Assembly (NCBI RefSeq): GCF_004340205.1
Contig: NZ_SLWB01000004.1
Location: 1-64,000 of the forward strand
Origin: Acetobacteroides hydrogenigenes
Lineage (GTDB): Bacteria > Bacteroidota > Bacteroidia > Bacteroidales > ZOR0009
Length of the DNA stretch: 64,000 nucleotides
Direction of reading: 5' to 3'
In this document: positions 7,784-16,946 of the stretch, in pieces
How positions within the stretch are numbered: position 1 is the stretch's first letter
How the letters are laid out: each line of letters begins with the position of its first letter
Position numbers and translations under genes: made by a program
The notes under the pieces: model-generated
What the model saw: the letters and a program-made list of their open reading frames with translations, nothing else
Database searches by the model: none
Told to the model about the DNA's origin: nothing

Positions 7784-9076
7784 TTAAACTACTTCTGCAA
7801 CAACAAAAGTGCTTCCACCTATGAAAATAAGATCGTTACTCGAAGCCATACTTCTTGCTTTTTCTACCGCCTTTTCAACATTCTTTTCCACCTCTCCGGC
7901 TAAACCAGCAGCGCGACACTCTTCGGCCAGCAAATCGGCATCCTTAGCACGTGGAATGGATGCTTGGGTGAAGATGTAGTAGGCGTCCTTGGGGAGTAGT
8001 TGAATCACCTTATTAATTTCTTTATCGCTTACCATTCCAAAAACCCAGTAGAGCTTCTCGTGTGGTGTTTTGCTGATTTGATCGACGATGTAGGTAATGC
8101 CATCAACGTTGTGGCCGGTATCGCAGATGGTAAGCGGATTGTTGGATAGCTTAAACCAGCGGCCACGGAGTCCGGTTTGCGCCGATGCATGGCGTAGCCC
8201 ACGACGAACAGCATCGTCGGTGAGGGATGGGAAATGCGCCTTAAGCACATCTACAGCGGTAAGTACGCCGAGAATATTCTTTGCCTGGTAGCTGCCCTGA
8301 AGGTCTACCTCAACATCATCATAAACGACATCGCCAGCGCTGCTCTCGATGGTAAACCGCTGCAGACCATCGCTGGTTAGTGAGCGCTCCCCTACCCTAT
8401 ACCTCTGATCGGCAAAAACAAGAGAAGCCTGTACTTCTTCGGCTATCTTAGCGAATACCGATGCAGTTTCGGGATGAGACTCGCCGATAATAGCTGGTGT
8501 TTGAGGCTTGATGATGCCCCCCTTTTCGAAGGCAATCTTAGCCAAGGTATCGCCAAGAAATTCGGTATGGTCGAAGCCGATGTTGGTGATGATGCTAACC
8601 AGCGGGCTAATGATGTTGGTGGAATCGAGCCTACCGCCCATACCAACCTCAACCACGGCAACATCAATCTGCTCGTCGGCGAAGTACTTGAAGGCTAGGG
8701 CTACCGTCATCTCGAAGAACGAGGGCTGTATCTTCTCGAAAAGCGCCTTGTGCTGCTCCACGAAATCGACAACGTAGGCTTCCGAAACCTCTACGCCGTT
8801 AATCTTAATCCTTTCGCGGAAGTCGCGCAGGTGGGGAGAGGTGTACAACCCTACCTTTAGCCCGGCATCCTGAAGGATGGAGGCCAGCATGTGCGAGGTA
8901 GAACCCTTTCCGTTGGTTCCAGCAACGTGTATGGTTTTAAACTTCGTGTGCGGATGTCCGAAATGCTCGTCGAGGATGAGCGTATTGTCGAGGTTTGCCT
9001 TGTAGGCGCTTTTGCCAACCCTATGGAACATGGGGAGCTGGCTGAACATATAATCGAGCGTTTCCTGGTAGGTCAT
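7784..9076 (-). CDS. folC: Bifunctional folylpolyglutamate/dihydrofolate synthase
   Basis: Mur-ligase-like cytoplasmic enzyme that adds glutamate to dihydropteroate or tetrahydrofolate. The 430-residue protein carries the P-loop GTNGKGST (53-60), the VGMGGRLDSTN segment near residue 145 and the FDHTEFLGDT stretch near residue 168, all typical of FolC. It is a single gene, divergent from the PhoH gene with a 133-nt gap between starts. Length is normal. Confidence 0.95.
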   Translation of the reverse strand: MTYQETLDYMFSQLPMFHRVGKSAYKANLDNTLILDEHFGHPHTKFKTIHVAGTNGKGSTSHMLASILQDAGLKVGLYTSPHLRDFRERIKINGVEVSEAYVVDFVEQHKALFEKIQPSFFEMTVALAFKYFADEQIDVAVVEVGMGGRLDSTNIISPLVSIITNIGFDHTEFLGDTLAKIAFEKGGIIKPQTPAIIGESHPETASVFAKIAEEVQASLVFADQRYRVGERSLTSDGLQRFTIESSAGDVVYDDVEVDLQGSYQAKNILGVLTAVDVLKAHFPSLTDDAVRRGLRHASAQTGLRGRWFKLSNNPLTICDTGHNVDGITYIVDQISKTPHEKLYWVFGMVSDKEINKVIQLLPKDAYYIFTQASIPRAKDADLLAEECRAAGLAGEVEKNVEKAVEKARSMASSNDLIFIGGSTFVVAEVV

Positions 9077-9209
9077 GTTGATAAATTTCCTGCAATTTTA
9101 GCTATAAAAGAGAAACAAATGTTCTCTACGGTGGGTTTAACTTTTAAAGTTTTCGGCATAACCGCTCAACTAACGTTCTTACCTACTAATCCACTAAACC
9201 TTGGCCATT

Positions 9210-10544
9210 ATGAAGAAAAGTTCTACAACGAAAGGTGTTTCAAAGGTATTCGTACTCGACACCAACGTCATCCTACACGACCATAGCTGCATTCGAAACT
9301 TTCAGGACAACGACGTCGTACTTCCGATAACCGTGCTTGAGGAGCTGGATAAGTTCAAGAAGGGCAACGAGGAAATTAACTACAACGCCCGCGAGTTTGC
9401 CCGCGAGCTCGATAAGATTTCGGGCGACAACCTCTTTAACGGTGGCATCCCGCTAGGAAAAAATATGGGCAAGCTGCGCGTTGAGCTGGGCCAAAAGATG
9501 CCCGAGAGGGTGCAGCTGTCGCTCTACGACGACATCCCCGACAACCGAATCCTCAGCATCGCCCTATACGTAAAGGAGCAGCACCCCGATCGTCCCGTAA
9601 TCCTCATCTCGAAGGATATCAACCTAAGGCTTAAAGCCAAGGCGTTTGGGCTGCTGGCGCAGGACTACCTGACCGATAAGGTAGCCGACATCGACATCCT
9701 AAAAAAGGATGTTGAGGAGGTGCCGCTTGGCGATGACATGGTTGAGGCCTTCTACAAGAACAACGAGCTACCGGCAAATAAGATGAAGCAAGCCTTCTTC
9801 CATAACGAGTACATGATTTTAAGGGGCAATACCAAGAGCGCCCTCGCCTACTTCGACAAGCCATCAGGAGCCTTTAAGCGGATTGAGAAGCACCGCGCCT
9901 ACGGCATCGAACCGCGCAACTCCGAGCAGGCCTTCTCGCTCGATGCCCTCCTTAGAAAGGATGTGCAGCTGGTGGCCCTTACCGGAAAGGCAGGCACCGG
10001 GAAGACCCTACTGGCGCTTGCCGCTGCCCTCGCCCAGGAGAAGGAGTACGACCAAATTCTGGTTGCCCGTCCGGTGGTACCGCTATCGAACAAGGATATT
10101 GGCTTTCTTCCCGGCGATGTGGAGTCGAAGATTGGCCCCTACATGCAGCCGCTGTACGACAACATCAACTTCATCAAAACCCGATACAAGAACACCAACC
10201 GCGAGTACATGCGCATCGAGGAGATCCTGAAGTCGGAAAAGCTGGTGATTACCCCGCTGGCCTACATCCGCGGGCGCAGCCTTACCAACGTCTACTTCAT
10301 CATCGACGAGGCGCAGAACCTCACCCCGCACGAGATTAAGACCATCATCACCCGCGCCGGCGAGGGTACCAAGTTGGTGTTTACGGGTGATATCTTCCAG
10401 ATCGACCAGCCCTACTTGGACATTAAGTCCAACGGCCTCACCTACCTCAGCGACAAGATGCTCGGGCAGGAGCTCTTTGCCCACGTCAACCTCGTTAAGG
10501 GCGAGCGCAGCATGCTGGCCGAGCTGGCCAGCAACCTGCTATAG
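9210..10544 (+). CDS. PIN domain plus PhoH-type ATPase (PhoH2-like RNA helicase/nuclease)
   Basis: The 444-residue protein has an N-terminal PIN nuclease domain (VLDTNVILHD with acidic Asp17, residues about 11-145) and a C-terminal PhoH ATPase (Walker A GKAGTGKT at 259-266, Walker B IIDEAQ at 364-369). PhoH2 proteins of this layout are ATP-dependent RNA unwinding and cleaving enzymes. I place the start at the ATG at 9210; an upstream TTG at 9201 would add only three residues and is less likely. It stands alone, and hairpin array A follows its stop codon. Specific RNA targets cannot be read from the sequence. Confidence 0.92.
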   Translation: MKKSSTTKGVSKVFVLDTNVILHDHSCIRNFQDNDVVLPITVLEELDKFKKGNEEINYNAREFARELDKISGDNLFNGGIPLGKNMGKLRVELGQKMPERVQLSLYDDIPDNRILSIALYVKEQHPDRPVILISKDINLRLKAKAFGLLAQDYLTDKVADIDILKKDVEEVPLGDDMVEAFYKNNELPANKMKQAFFHNEYMILRGNTKSALAYFDKPSGAFKRIEKHRAYGIEPRNSEQAFSLDALLRKDVQLVALTGKAGTGKTLLALAAALAQEKEYDQILVARPVVPLSNKDIGFLPGDVESKIGPYMQPLYDNINFIKTRYKNTNREYMRIEEILKSEKLVITPLAYIRGRSLTNVYFIIDEAQNLTPHEIKTIITRAGEGTKLVFTGDIFQIDQPYLDIKSNGLTYLSDKMLGQELFAHVNLVKGERSMLAELASNLL

Positions 10545-10590
10545 GCCCTTTTATCCATAAAAGTCACGAAGGTTCTCGAAAATTTAAAAA

Positions 10591-11018
10591 AATTCCAAAG
10601 TGCGGGAACCTCGAAATCCCATTTTGGGCTTCCCGCACTTTTGCGGCAAGCCCAAATTTTCATTTTGAGCCTCCCGCACTTTGGCGGTTGCTCCAAAATG
10701 GCAGAATTGGGCTTCCCGCACTTTGGAAGTAACCCTATTTTTCGTTTTGGGCTTACCGCAGGTTGGAAGTAACCTCAAAACGAAGATTTGAGGTTACCGT
10801 CGGGCTGCGGGAAATCAAAAATCTATTTTGGAAATTTACTGAAGGGCTTCAGCAGGCCAAACTAGCCGTTTTGAGGTCACTGAAGGGCTTCTGTAATTTC
10901 AACTTGCAATTTTGGGGTTGCTGAAGGGGTTCAGTAAGCCCAAAACGAAAATTTGAGGTTACCGTCGGGCGACGGGAAATCCAAAATCCATTCTGAAATT
11001 TGCTGAAGGGCTTCAGCA
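10591..11018. repeat. Hairpin array A: about 11 units, 41-nt period
   Basis: The unit cores start at 10632, 10673, 10715, 10755, 10796, 10838, 10879, 10920, 10961 and 11002, spacing 40-42 nt, with an inverted core at 10593-10606. Each core is a GC-rich dyad whose stem sequence varies but stays paired in many units: CCGCA/TGCGG, CCGTC/GACGG, CTGAA/TTCAG. Between cores lies a second, AT-rich dyad, such as the 11-bp stem GTAACCTCAAA/TTTGAGGTTAC at about 10769-10797. The array fills the gap between two converging genes. No spacers, leader or cas genes are present. Confidence 0.9.
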
Positions 11019-11021
11019 AAA

Positions 11022-11053
11022 AAAAGAGGGGCCAGAAAAATCTAGCCCCTCGT
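11022..11053 (-). terminator. Terminator of the DsrE-like gene
   Basis: Minus-strand hairpin CGAGGGGCTAGA...TCTGGCCCCTC followed by eight T. It lies directly after the stop codon of the DsrE-like gene and abuts array A. Confidence 0.8.
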
Positions 11054-11058
11054 ATAGC

Positions 11059-11382
11059 TTAAAAGGTAACCGTCTTATCGGCCCAGACCACCAGCTCTAC
11101 GCAATCGACCATGGTGGATATGGGGCATGCCTCGGTGCTTTCAAGGTGGCGCGACTTCAGGCAGGTGCCGCAAGCCAGAATCTCGCCACCAATATTGACG
11201 AAGCTTTTCAGCTGCTCGTCAACGTTGTATTTATCGTGGGTAAGACCCTCGCACTCTACGGCCTCCCCCATCAGAAACACCTTTACCTCGTGCCCCTGCT
11301 TTTTAGCGGTCACCGCAAAGCGAAAGGCATTCCACGCCTTTTCGTACTCCTTTGTCTCCAGAATGATTCCAATTTTTGCCAT
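11059..11382 (-). CDS. DsrE-family sulfur-transfer-like protein
   Basis: A 107-residue cytoplasmic protein of the DsrE/F/YchN fold. It starts KIGIILETKEYEKAWNAFRF, a typical DsrE beginning, and carries a CGTC motif (in ILACGTCLKSR) whose cysteines could hold a persulfide. It lies downstream of the four-domain CoA-disulfide reductase gene on the same strand but across a 187-nt gap containing dispersed repeats, so co-transcription is uncertain. A role in persulfide transfer is inferred from family and neighbour. Confidence 0.8.
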   Translation of the reverse strand: MAKIGIILETKEYEKAWNAFRFAVTAKKQGHEVKVFLMGEAVECEGLTHDKYNVDEQLKSFVNIGGEILACGTCLKSRHLESTEACPISTMVDCVELVVWADKTVTF

Positions 11383-11475
11383 AGCAATAGGTTTACATTA
11401 ACAACATTCTACATAGGTGGAAACCGCCATCCTTAACGTGCGCATTTTACCGACAACCACCCCCGGCTACGCCGA

Positions 11476-11496
11476 CCCCTCCTTAAAAAGGAGGGG
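11476..11496. repeat. C/G-rich palindrome, related to 501-517
   Basis: Nine-bp inverted repeat CCCCTCCTT/AAGGAGGGG around AAA, preceded by a CCCCCGGCTACGCCGA block. It is the same kind of palindrome as at 501-517 and probably a dispersed intergenic element. Confidence 0.55.
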
Positions 11497-11542
11497 AATC
11501 TGCACTTTGCAGCCTTTTTCCTACACACATCGTCCTCTTGCG

Positions 11543-11567
11543 TCTTGATACTTGATACTTGTGTCTT
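11543..11567. repeat. Short TTGATAC-type repeat
   Basis: The text TCTTGATACTTGATACTTG, then TGTCTT, ends at the stop codon of the CoA-disulfide reductase gene. It matches the right arm of the inverted repeat at 18322-18350 except that each CGT is CTT, so the two share an origin or a common building pattern. Confidence 0.5.
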
Positions 11568-11568
11568 C

Positions 11569-14022
11569 TTAGATAAACAGGTTAACCCCGGCATTCTCGG
11601 CACGCTCCATGTAGGTAGCCACTCCGCCAACCTCAACGTTGTCGAGCAGTTCCTCCTTCTTCACGCCCATCACATCCATAGACATCTGGCAGGCGATAAA
11701 CTCTACGCCGTTGTCGATGGCCTGCTGGATGAGGCTTTCGAGCGAGTCGATGCCCTTACGCTTCATCTCGTTGCGCATCATAGCCGTACCCATGCCGCCC
11801 ATGTGCATCTTCGAGAGCTTCAGCTTGCGGCTGCTCGATGGCATCATCCATCCGAACATTCTACCCATTATATCTTTTGCAACGGCAGGCTTCTGCTGCT
11901 TCTTGATGACGTTGAGCCCCCAGAAGGTAAAGAACATGGTAACCTTGTGGCCGGTTGCTGCGGCGCCGTTGGCCAGCACGAAAGAGGCCAGCGCGCGGTC
12001 GAGATCGTCGCTAAACACGATCAGCGTTTTATTCTTTGGGCTGATGGCGGCCTGTGTAGTAGCCTTAACCTCCACCTTTTCGGCAATGGCGGTGATCACC
12101 CCTTTTTCGTTGGTTAGCGATACCAAACGGTTGCCGGTGCTGCTGCACCAGCTCTGCACGTCGCGGGCAAAGCCGGGATCGGTAGAGGTAATTTCCACCA
12201 TATCGCCCGCCTGGGCATCGTCGAACGACTTCTTCAGCTTCATGATTGGGCCGGGGCACTGAAGGCCGCAGGCATCAACCTTAAGCGCCTGCACCTTAAT
12301 CTTAGGCGTTTTTTGGTAGATATGGTCGTCCTTTTCGATGGTAAGGTTGGCGTAGATATCCTCGTTGCTCTGCTTCTGAACGGCAGTCTGGTAGGTCTTG
12401 TAGCCCCCCGAAAGGTTGTACACCTCGCTAAACCCGTTTTGCATCAGGATGCGCGAAGCCACATGGCCGCGAAGCCCTACCGCGCAGAAAACGGCAATCT
12501 TTTTATCCTTTGGGATTTCGTTAAGATGCTGGCGAAGGCCGTCAACCGGGATGTTCACCGCCCCAGGGATGGTTCCCAGCGCATTCTCCTCCTTGGTTCT
12601 GACATCGAGCAGGAAGAACTCCTTGGCATCGTCGCCAATGAGCTGGCGCCAGTAAACCGGCCGCATCTTTCCGGCGAGAATATTCTCGGCAACGTATCCA
12701 GCAATGTTTACCGGATCTTTGGCCGACGAGTACGGAGGCGCGTAGGCATGCTCGATATCCACCAAGTCGTGGATCGTTCCGTTATTCTTGATAACGGTTG
12801 CCAACATATCCAAGCGCTTGTCGGTGCCATCGTAGCCCACCACCTGAGCGCCGTACAGTTTGCCCGTTTCGGGTGCGTACATAATCTTGATGGACATTGG
12901 GATTGCCCCCGGATAGTACCCTGCATGTGAGGCCGAGTGGGTGGTCGATTCGAGGTAGGATATCCCCTCGCGCTTGAGCGTCTTCCCGGCAACGCCCGTC
13001 GAACCTACGGTGATATCGAACACCTTGGCAATGGCCGTAGCAATAGAGCCCTTGTAGGCGATCCTATTTCCAAAGACGATATTATCGGCACAGATGCGGC
13101 CCTGACGGTTGGCAGGCCCTGCTAGATAGGTTATGGTTGGCTTCTGGGTGATGGGGTTGATATACTCAATAGCATCGCCCACCGCGTAGATGTCGGCATC
13201 GGAGGTTTGTAGATGCTCGTTTACCTTGATACCGCCCGTTACGCCAATGTCGAGCCCAGCATCCTTGGCCAGCTTGTTATCGGGTCGAACACCGATGGAT
13301 AGGATAACCAGCTCGGCCTTCAGCTCGCGCCCGCTCTTCAGCGACACCACTATCTGCCCATTCTCCTTGCGGAAAGCCGTAACGGCCTCCTTTAGGTAGA
13401 ACTCTACATTCTTTGTTTTCAGATGCTGATGCACGATAGAAGCCATCGAGTAGTCGAGCGGAGTCATCACCTGCTCCGACATCTCCACAATCGACACCAA
13501 CGCGCCCAGCTGATGGAGGTTCTCGGCCATCTCTAGGCCAATAAACCCTGCTCCCACCACCACCGCACGCTTAATGCTGTTCTCGGTGACGTAGCGCTTA
13601 ATCCTATCAGTATCGGTTACGTTTCGAAGGGTAAAGATGCCCTCGGTATCGATCCCCGGTAGCGGCGGACGAACGGGCTCGGCACCGGGCGAGAGCACCA
13701 GCTTATCATAGTTCTCCACATACTCCTCACCACTTGCCAGATTCTTTACGGTAACCGTCTTTTCATTTCTGTTGATGGCCACCACCTCGGCGTTAACGCG
13801 CACGTCTACGTTAAAGCGGGCATTAAACGACTGAGGGGTTTGAAGGAAAAGCTTCTCACGCTCGGCAATGGTGCCGCCAATGTAGTAGGGCAATCCGCAG
13901 TTGGCGTACGATACATGCTCGCCGCGCTCGAACATCACAATTTGGCTTTGCTCGTCCATTCTTCTGAGGCGAGCAGCGGTGGTAGCGCCACCTGCAACTC
14001 CACCAACAATAAGGTACTTCAT
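11569..14022 (-). CDS. CoA-disulfide reductase/rhodanese/TusA/DsrE2 four-domain protein
   Basis: FAD/NAD(P)H disulfide reductase fused to three sulfur-carrier domains, 817 residues from ATG 14022. The upstream in-frame Met at 14076 would overlap the regulator gene, so I reject it. Domains: FAD-dependent CoADR-like reductase (1-450, YLIVGGVAGG at the N-terminus, redox Cys42 in YANCGLPYYIGG); rhodanese (about 453-545, Cys513 in CAVGLRG); TusA-like (about 574-650, Cys589 in CPGP); DsrE2-like (665-817, Cys in FIACQMSMDVMG). Four candidate persulfide-carrying cysteines on one chain suggest reduction and relay of persulfide or polysulfide sulfur. It is the second gene after a MarR regulator, 14 nt apart. 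Confidence 0.92.
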   Translation of the reverse strand: MKYLIVGGVAGGATTAARLRRMDEQSQIVMFERGEHVSYANCGLPYYIGGTIAEREKLFLQTPQSFNARFNVDVRVNAEVVAINRNEKTVTVKNLASGEEYVENYDKLVLSPGAEPVRPPLPGIDTEGIFTLRNVTDTDRIKRYVTENSIKRAVVVGAGFIGLEMAENLHQLGALVSIVEMSEQVMTPLDYSMASIVHQHLKTKNVEFYLKEAVTAFRKENGQIVVSLKSGRELKAELVILSIGVRPDNKLAKDAGLDIGVTGGIKVNEHLQTSDADIYAVGDAIEYINPITQKPTITYLAGPANRQGRICADNIVFGNRIAYKGSIATAIAKVFDITVGSTGVAGKTLKREGISYLESTTHSASHAGYYPGAIPMSIKIMYAPETGKLYGAQVVGYDGTDKRLDMLATVIKNNGTIHDLVDIEHAYAPPYSSAKDPVNIAGYVAENILAGKMRPVYWRQLIGDDAKEFFLLDVRTKEENALGTIPGAVNIPVDGLRQHLNEIPKDKKIAVFCAVGLRGHVASRILMQNGFSEVYNLSGGYKTYQTAVQKQSNEDIYANLTIEKDDHIYQKTPKIKVQALKVDACGLQCPGPIMKLKKSFDDAQAGDMVEITSTDPGFARDVQSWCSSTGNRLVSLTNEKGVITAIAEKVEVKATTQAAISPKNKTLIVFSDDLDRALASFVLANGAAATGHKVTMFFTFWGLNVIKKQQKPAVAKDIMGRMFGWMMPSSSRKLKLSKMHMGGMGTAMMRNEMKRKGIDSLESLIQQAIDNGVEFIACQMSMDVMGVKKEELLDNVEVGGVATYMERAENAGVNLFI

Positions 14023-14036
14023 CGTATTATATGGTT

Positions 14037-14387
14037 TTATTTTTCTAACAATTTCGATAGCGCATCGGGAATGCATACCTGCTCTTCCGACATCGTAGAT
14101 CTCTTCTCTATTCCAATAGGTGTAAGCTCTACCATCACTACACGCCTATCGTTCGGGTCGATTGTGCGCTGTACATACCCCTTCTTCTCTAGGCTACCCA
14201 GCACCTTCGATAGGCGCGAGTTCGACAACGAGCAATCGGCACAGATATCGCCCACCTTAAGCGGCCCATCGCCCAGCATGCAGAGGATGATACCCTCGTT
14301 AACGGTAATCCCATACTGCTTCAGGAACGACGCCTCGAATTCGTGAAGCGCCTTATAGATATCCTTTAACTTGCAAATTGAGTTCAT
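14037..14387 (-). CDS. MarR-family transcriptional regulator
   Basis: A 116-residue winged-helix DNA-binding protein. The recognition-helix region is LKVGDICADCSLSNSRLSKVLGSLEKKG and the wing is IDPNDRRVVMVELT, both standard for MarR. It is the first gene of the unit with the CoA-disulfide reductase, 14 nt upstream of it. Cysteines (Cys5, two in the recognition region at about 50-52, one near the C-terminus) could sense sulfur species, an inference only. A dyad lies just upstream of its start. Confidence 0.9.
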   Translation of the reverse strand: MNSICKLKDIYKALHEFEASFLKQYGITVNEGIILCMLGDGPLKVGDICADCSLSNSRLSKVLGSLEKKGYVQRTIDPNDRRVVMVELTPIGIEKRSTMSEEQVCIPDALSKLLEK

Positions 14388-14397
14388 GCTACTTTAT

Positions 14398-14410
14398 TTG
14401 ACACTGTCAA
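14398..14410. promoter_or_regulatory. Candidate operator of the MarR-type regulator
   Basis: The perfect dyad TTGAC-ACT-GTCAA lies 10 nt upstream of the start codon of the MarR gene. Position and symmetry suit an autoregulatory site, but no binding data or second copy in the window supports it. Confidence 0.45.
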
Positions 14411-14520
14411 CTATTTACAGCCGCAAATATATAAGTTTGTGAATTGACTAACGAAAGAAGAGTGATAAAAAAATATCTGATAAAGCTAAAAAATGAATGG
14501 AGACAGTATGCTATAAAAAA

Positions 14521-14553
14521 CTAGAGCCACAGCTTAGAAGGCTGTAGCTCTAG
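14521..14553 (-). terminator. Terminator after the GH95 gene
   Basis: Minus-strand hairpin CTAGAGCTACAGC/GCTGTGGCTCTAG (one wobble) followed by a run of T, 21 nt after the GH95 stop. Confidence 0.85.
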
Positions 14554-14574
14554 CTCGTTTATAATTTATCGCAA

Positions 14575-16866
14575 CTAAAGGACACCTACCTCAACTTCTT
14601 TTATCTCTCCATTAATCCGCACCCTAGCCTTACCCGGCTTAATACCACGAATTTTGCAGGAGGTTACCTTTCCATTCTGCCATGCGCAGTCTACCACATA
14701 CCCACCACGAGCACGAAGCCCCGTGAAGAAGCCCTTCGTAGCCCACTCCTTAGGCAATGCAGGTAGCAGCTGTATCTCTCCGGCATGGCTTTGCAGCACC
14801 ATTTCGACCATTGCTGCAGGTATACCGAAATTACCGTCGAGCTGGAACGGTGGGTGGTTGCAGAATAGGTTGGGCAGCGTGTTATAGGTAAGCAAACCGC
14901 GGATCATTATTGCAGCACGTTCCCCCTCGCCTAAGCGAGCCCAAAGGGCGCATCGCCAAGGCCACGTCCACGAGCGGCGACTATCGCCCACCGTCGATTC
15001 TACCGTAAATGGAGAGTTGATGTTCTTGCCGTAGTTGCCACTACGGCTCCTTAGGGAGATGATTGCCGCCTCGGCTAGCTGTGGAGTTAGGGTTTTGCTG
15101 ATCTGACGACCGGGATAAACGGCAAACAGATGAGAGGTGTGACGGTGCTGATCGTCGGGATCATCACGATCGACCTGCCACTCCTGCAGCTGCCCCCACT
15201 TGCCAATCCTATTTGGAGCAAGGTGCGCCTGCATATCGGCAACCTTCTTCTGGTAGTCTGCATCCGTATTAAGAGCTTTGGCAACATCAAGGTAGTTCTG
15301 AAAAAGATCCCAAACCAACTGCTGGTCCATCATAACGCCATCTTCGTGGGGACCATGCTCGGGCGACCAACCGTTAGGTACCACCAACGTTCCATCAGGT
15401 AGCTTTTTGAGGTGGTCCTCCCAAAACTCACAAATCTCCTTTATAATAGGATATCCTGTTTTTCGCAGATAATCCATATCCTGCGTGAAAGCCCAGTGCT
15501 CATAAACATGTTGAGCATACCAAGCACTAGCCGGAATGTTCCACTCCCAGCCATTTCCTCCAAAAATACTTTGGCTGGTGCGAGCAGTCCAGCCACGCAT
15601 ACTATCGCCAAATGCCTTGCGGGTAGCAATACGGCAGGGTTCCTGTGCAGCAACTATAAAATCGATTAATGGGATTTGGCATTCCGAGAGGTTGGTGGAT
15701 TCGGCTGCCCAGTAGTTCATCTGAACGTTGATGTTGTTGTGGTAGTCGCTGGCCCAAGCAGGCGTATTGCTATTATTCCAAAGACCCTGTAGGTTGGCCG
15801 GTAATCCACCTGGACGAGAACAGCTGGCCAACAAGTAGCGCCCATAGTAAAACATGGCTTCTTCCAAATCGGGATCGTCAGTTCCTTTACGTTGGTTTAC
15901 TAGCTTATCGAAAACTCTTGAATCGATATTGCACCCTTTAACCGCCTCAACCGGAACTTCCACCCCAGCATAGAGCTTCAGGCGTACATCGGTTGGCAGA
16001 GCCAACAAATCGGACGAAGTTGTGCCGATGTCGAACTTCACGCGTCCCAAAAGTGCAGTCAGATCCTTAATGTGATTCTTTCGCAATGCATCGAACGTTT
16101 TTCTTTGAGCCTTGGCAATCTCAAACCCTATTAACGCCATAGGGTCTCCCCCTCGCCAATCGGACTTAAAATATGGCTTATAGCTGGTGCGCGCATCAAC
16201 AAGCAGGGTTAACGAATTGCATCTGTTAAAGGTTAAGCGATTACCCTCAACCATCACCGTTCCCCCATTGTGAAGGACGCGCACAACGGCTGCATACTTC
16301 AGCTTATTGGGCATCTCGCCTCTAAAGGTCAGCCCTTCTCCGGTAGCAACAGCCACTGCACCTTGGGCTGAGGTTAACGAAATTTTGCCGGACAATGCGC
16401 CCATCTTATCCGCCGCATAGCGGAAAAGCATCACCTGATCGGGATGGCTGGCAAACGCTTCGCGGGTGAAGCGCACTCCATCCTGAACAAAATTTGTAGA
16501 ATGAGTGCCGTTCGATATGTCCAACGAACGAATATAAGAGGTAGCATCACTTTTAGCTGCAAAGTCAACGACAATCTCCCCGAAATTACGGTACGAACCG
16601 AATCCATGATCGCCGGTGTCATAGTCGCCATCCCAGTTGTTATCGCCCGACCAAAGGCTTTGCTCGTTAAACTGAATACGATCTTGATCGACTCCACCAT
16701 AGAGCATTGCCCCCATCCTACCGTTACCAATCGGCAAAGCTTCGGCAGACCATTTCTGTGCGGGCTGCTTGTACCATAGCTTCGATGATGGATTGCCCTG
16801 CGCCATGGATAAGCCTGCCCCAAGGAGTAATATCGATATAATCAAAAGCTGCTTCTTGAAAATCAT
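14575..16866 (-). CDS. Glycoside hydrolase family 95 (alpha-L-fucosidase type)
   Basis: A 763-residue exported enzyme with a signal peptide (MIFKKQLLIISILLLGAGLS, cleavage near MAQG). The N-terminal domain begins LWYKQPAQKWSAEALPIGNG, the GH95 hallmark. Catalytic-domain motifs include NNINVQMNYWAAESTN near residue 380, GWSPEHGPHEDG near 500 and FQLDGNFGIPAAMVEM near 690, which hold the Asn, Glu and Asp residues used by inverting GH95 enzymes. The family removes alpha-1,2-linked fucose or galactose from glycans. It is a lone gene, not beside the SusCD pair, with its own terminator. Confidence 0.93.
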   Translation of the reverse strand: MIFKKQLLIISILLLGAGLSMAQGNPSSKLWYKQPAQKWSAEALPIGNGRMGAMLYGGVDQDRIQFNEQSLWSGDNNWDGDYDTGDHGFGSYRNFGEIVVDFAAKSDATSYIRSLDISNGTHSTNFVQDGVRFTREAFASHPDQVMLFRYAADKMGALSGKISLTSAQGAVAVATGEGLTFRGEMPNKLKYAAVVRVLHNGGTVMVEGNRLTFNRCNSLTLLVDARTSYKPYFKSDWRGGDPMALIGFEIAKAQRKTFDALRKNHIKDLTALLGRVKFDIGTTSSDLLALPTDVRLKLYAGVEVPVEAVKGCNIDSRVFDKLVNQRKGTDDPDLEEAMFYYGRYLLASCSRPGGLPANLQGLWNNSNTPAWASDYHNNINVQMNYWAAESTNLSECQIPLIDFIVAAQEPCRIATRKAFGDSMRGWTARTSQSIFGGNGWEWNIPASAWYAQHVYEHWAFTQDMDYLRKTGYPIIKEICEFWEDHLKKLPDGTLVVPNGWSPEHGPHEDGVMMDQQLVWDLFQNYLDVAKALNTDADYQKKVADMQAHLAPNRIGKWGQLQEWQVDRDDPDDQHRHTSHLFAVYPGRQISKTLTPQLAEAAIISLRSRSGNYGKNINSPFTVESTVGDSRRSWTWPWRCALWARLGEGERAAIMIRGLLTYNTLPNLFCNHPPFQLDGNFGIPAAMVEMVLQSHAGEIQLLPALPKEWATKGFFTGLRARGGYVVDCAWQNGKVTSCKIRGIKPGKARVRINGEIKEVEVGVL

Positions 16867-16946
16867 GTGATGTATATATTAATACAGGTAAAGACTTTTT
16901 CTATAAGAAAACCAAAGTTGTCGGAAATAGTTACAAAAATCGCCGT

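Noticed and set aside
9201-9209. TTG start of the PhoH gene
   Set aside because: An ATG follows three codons later and fits the usual MKK-type start; nothing supports the TTG.
10591-11018. CRISPR array
   Set aside because: Regular period, but the units have no constant repeat separated by unique spacers, both halves of each unit are related between units, and no cas gene is nearby. The same applies to the other four arrays.
12313-12930. 205-codon plus-strand frame opposite the CoA-disulfide reductase gene
   Set aside because: Antisense shadow of a gene with clear rhodanese and reductase motifs.
14023-14076. Extended N-terminus of the CoA-disulfide reductase
   Set aside because: It would overlap the MarR gene by 40 nt and add residues before the FAD-binding strand that homologs lack.
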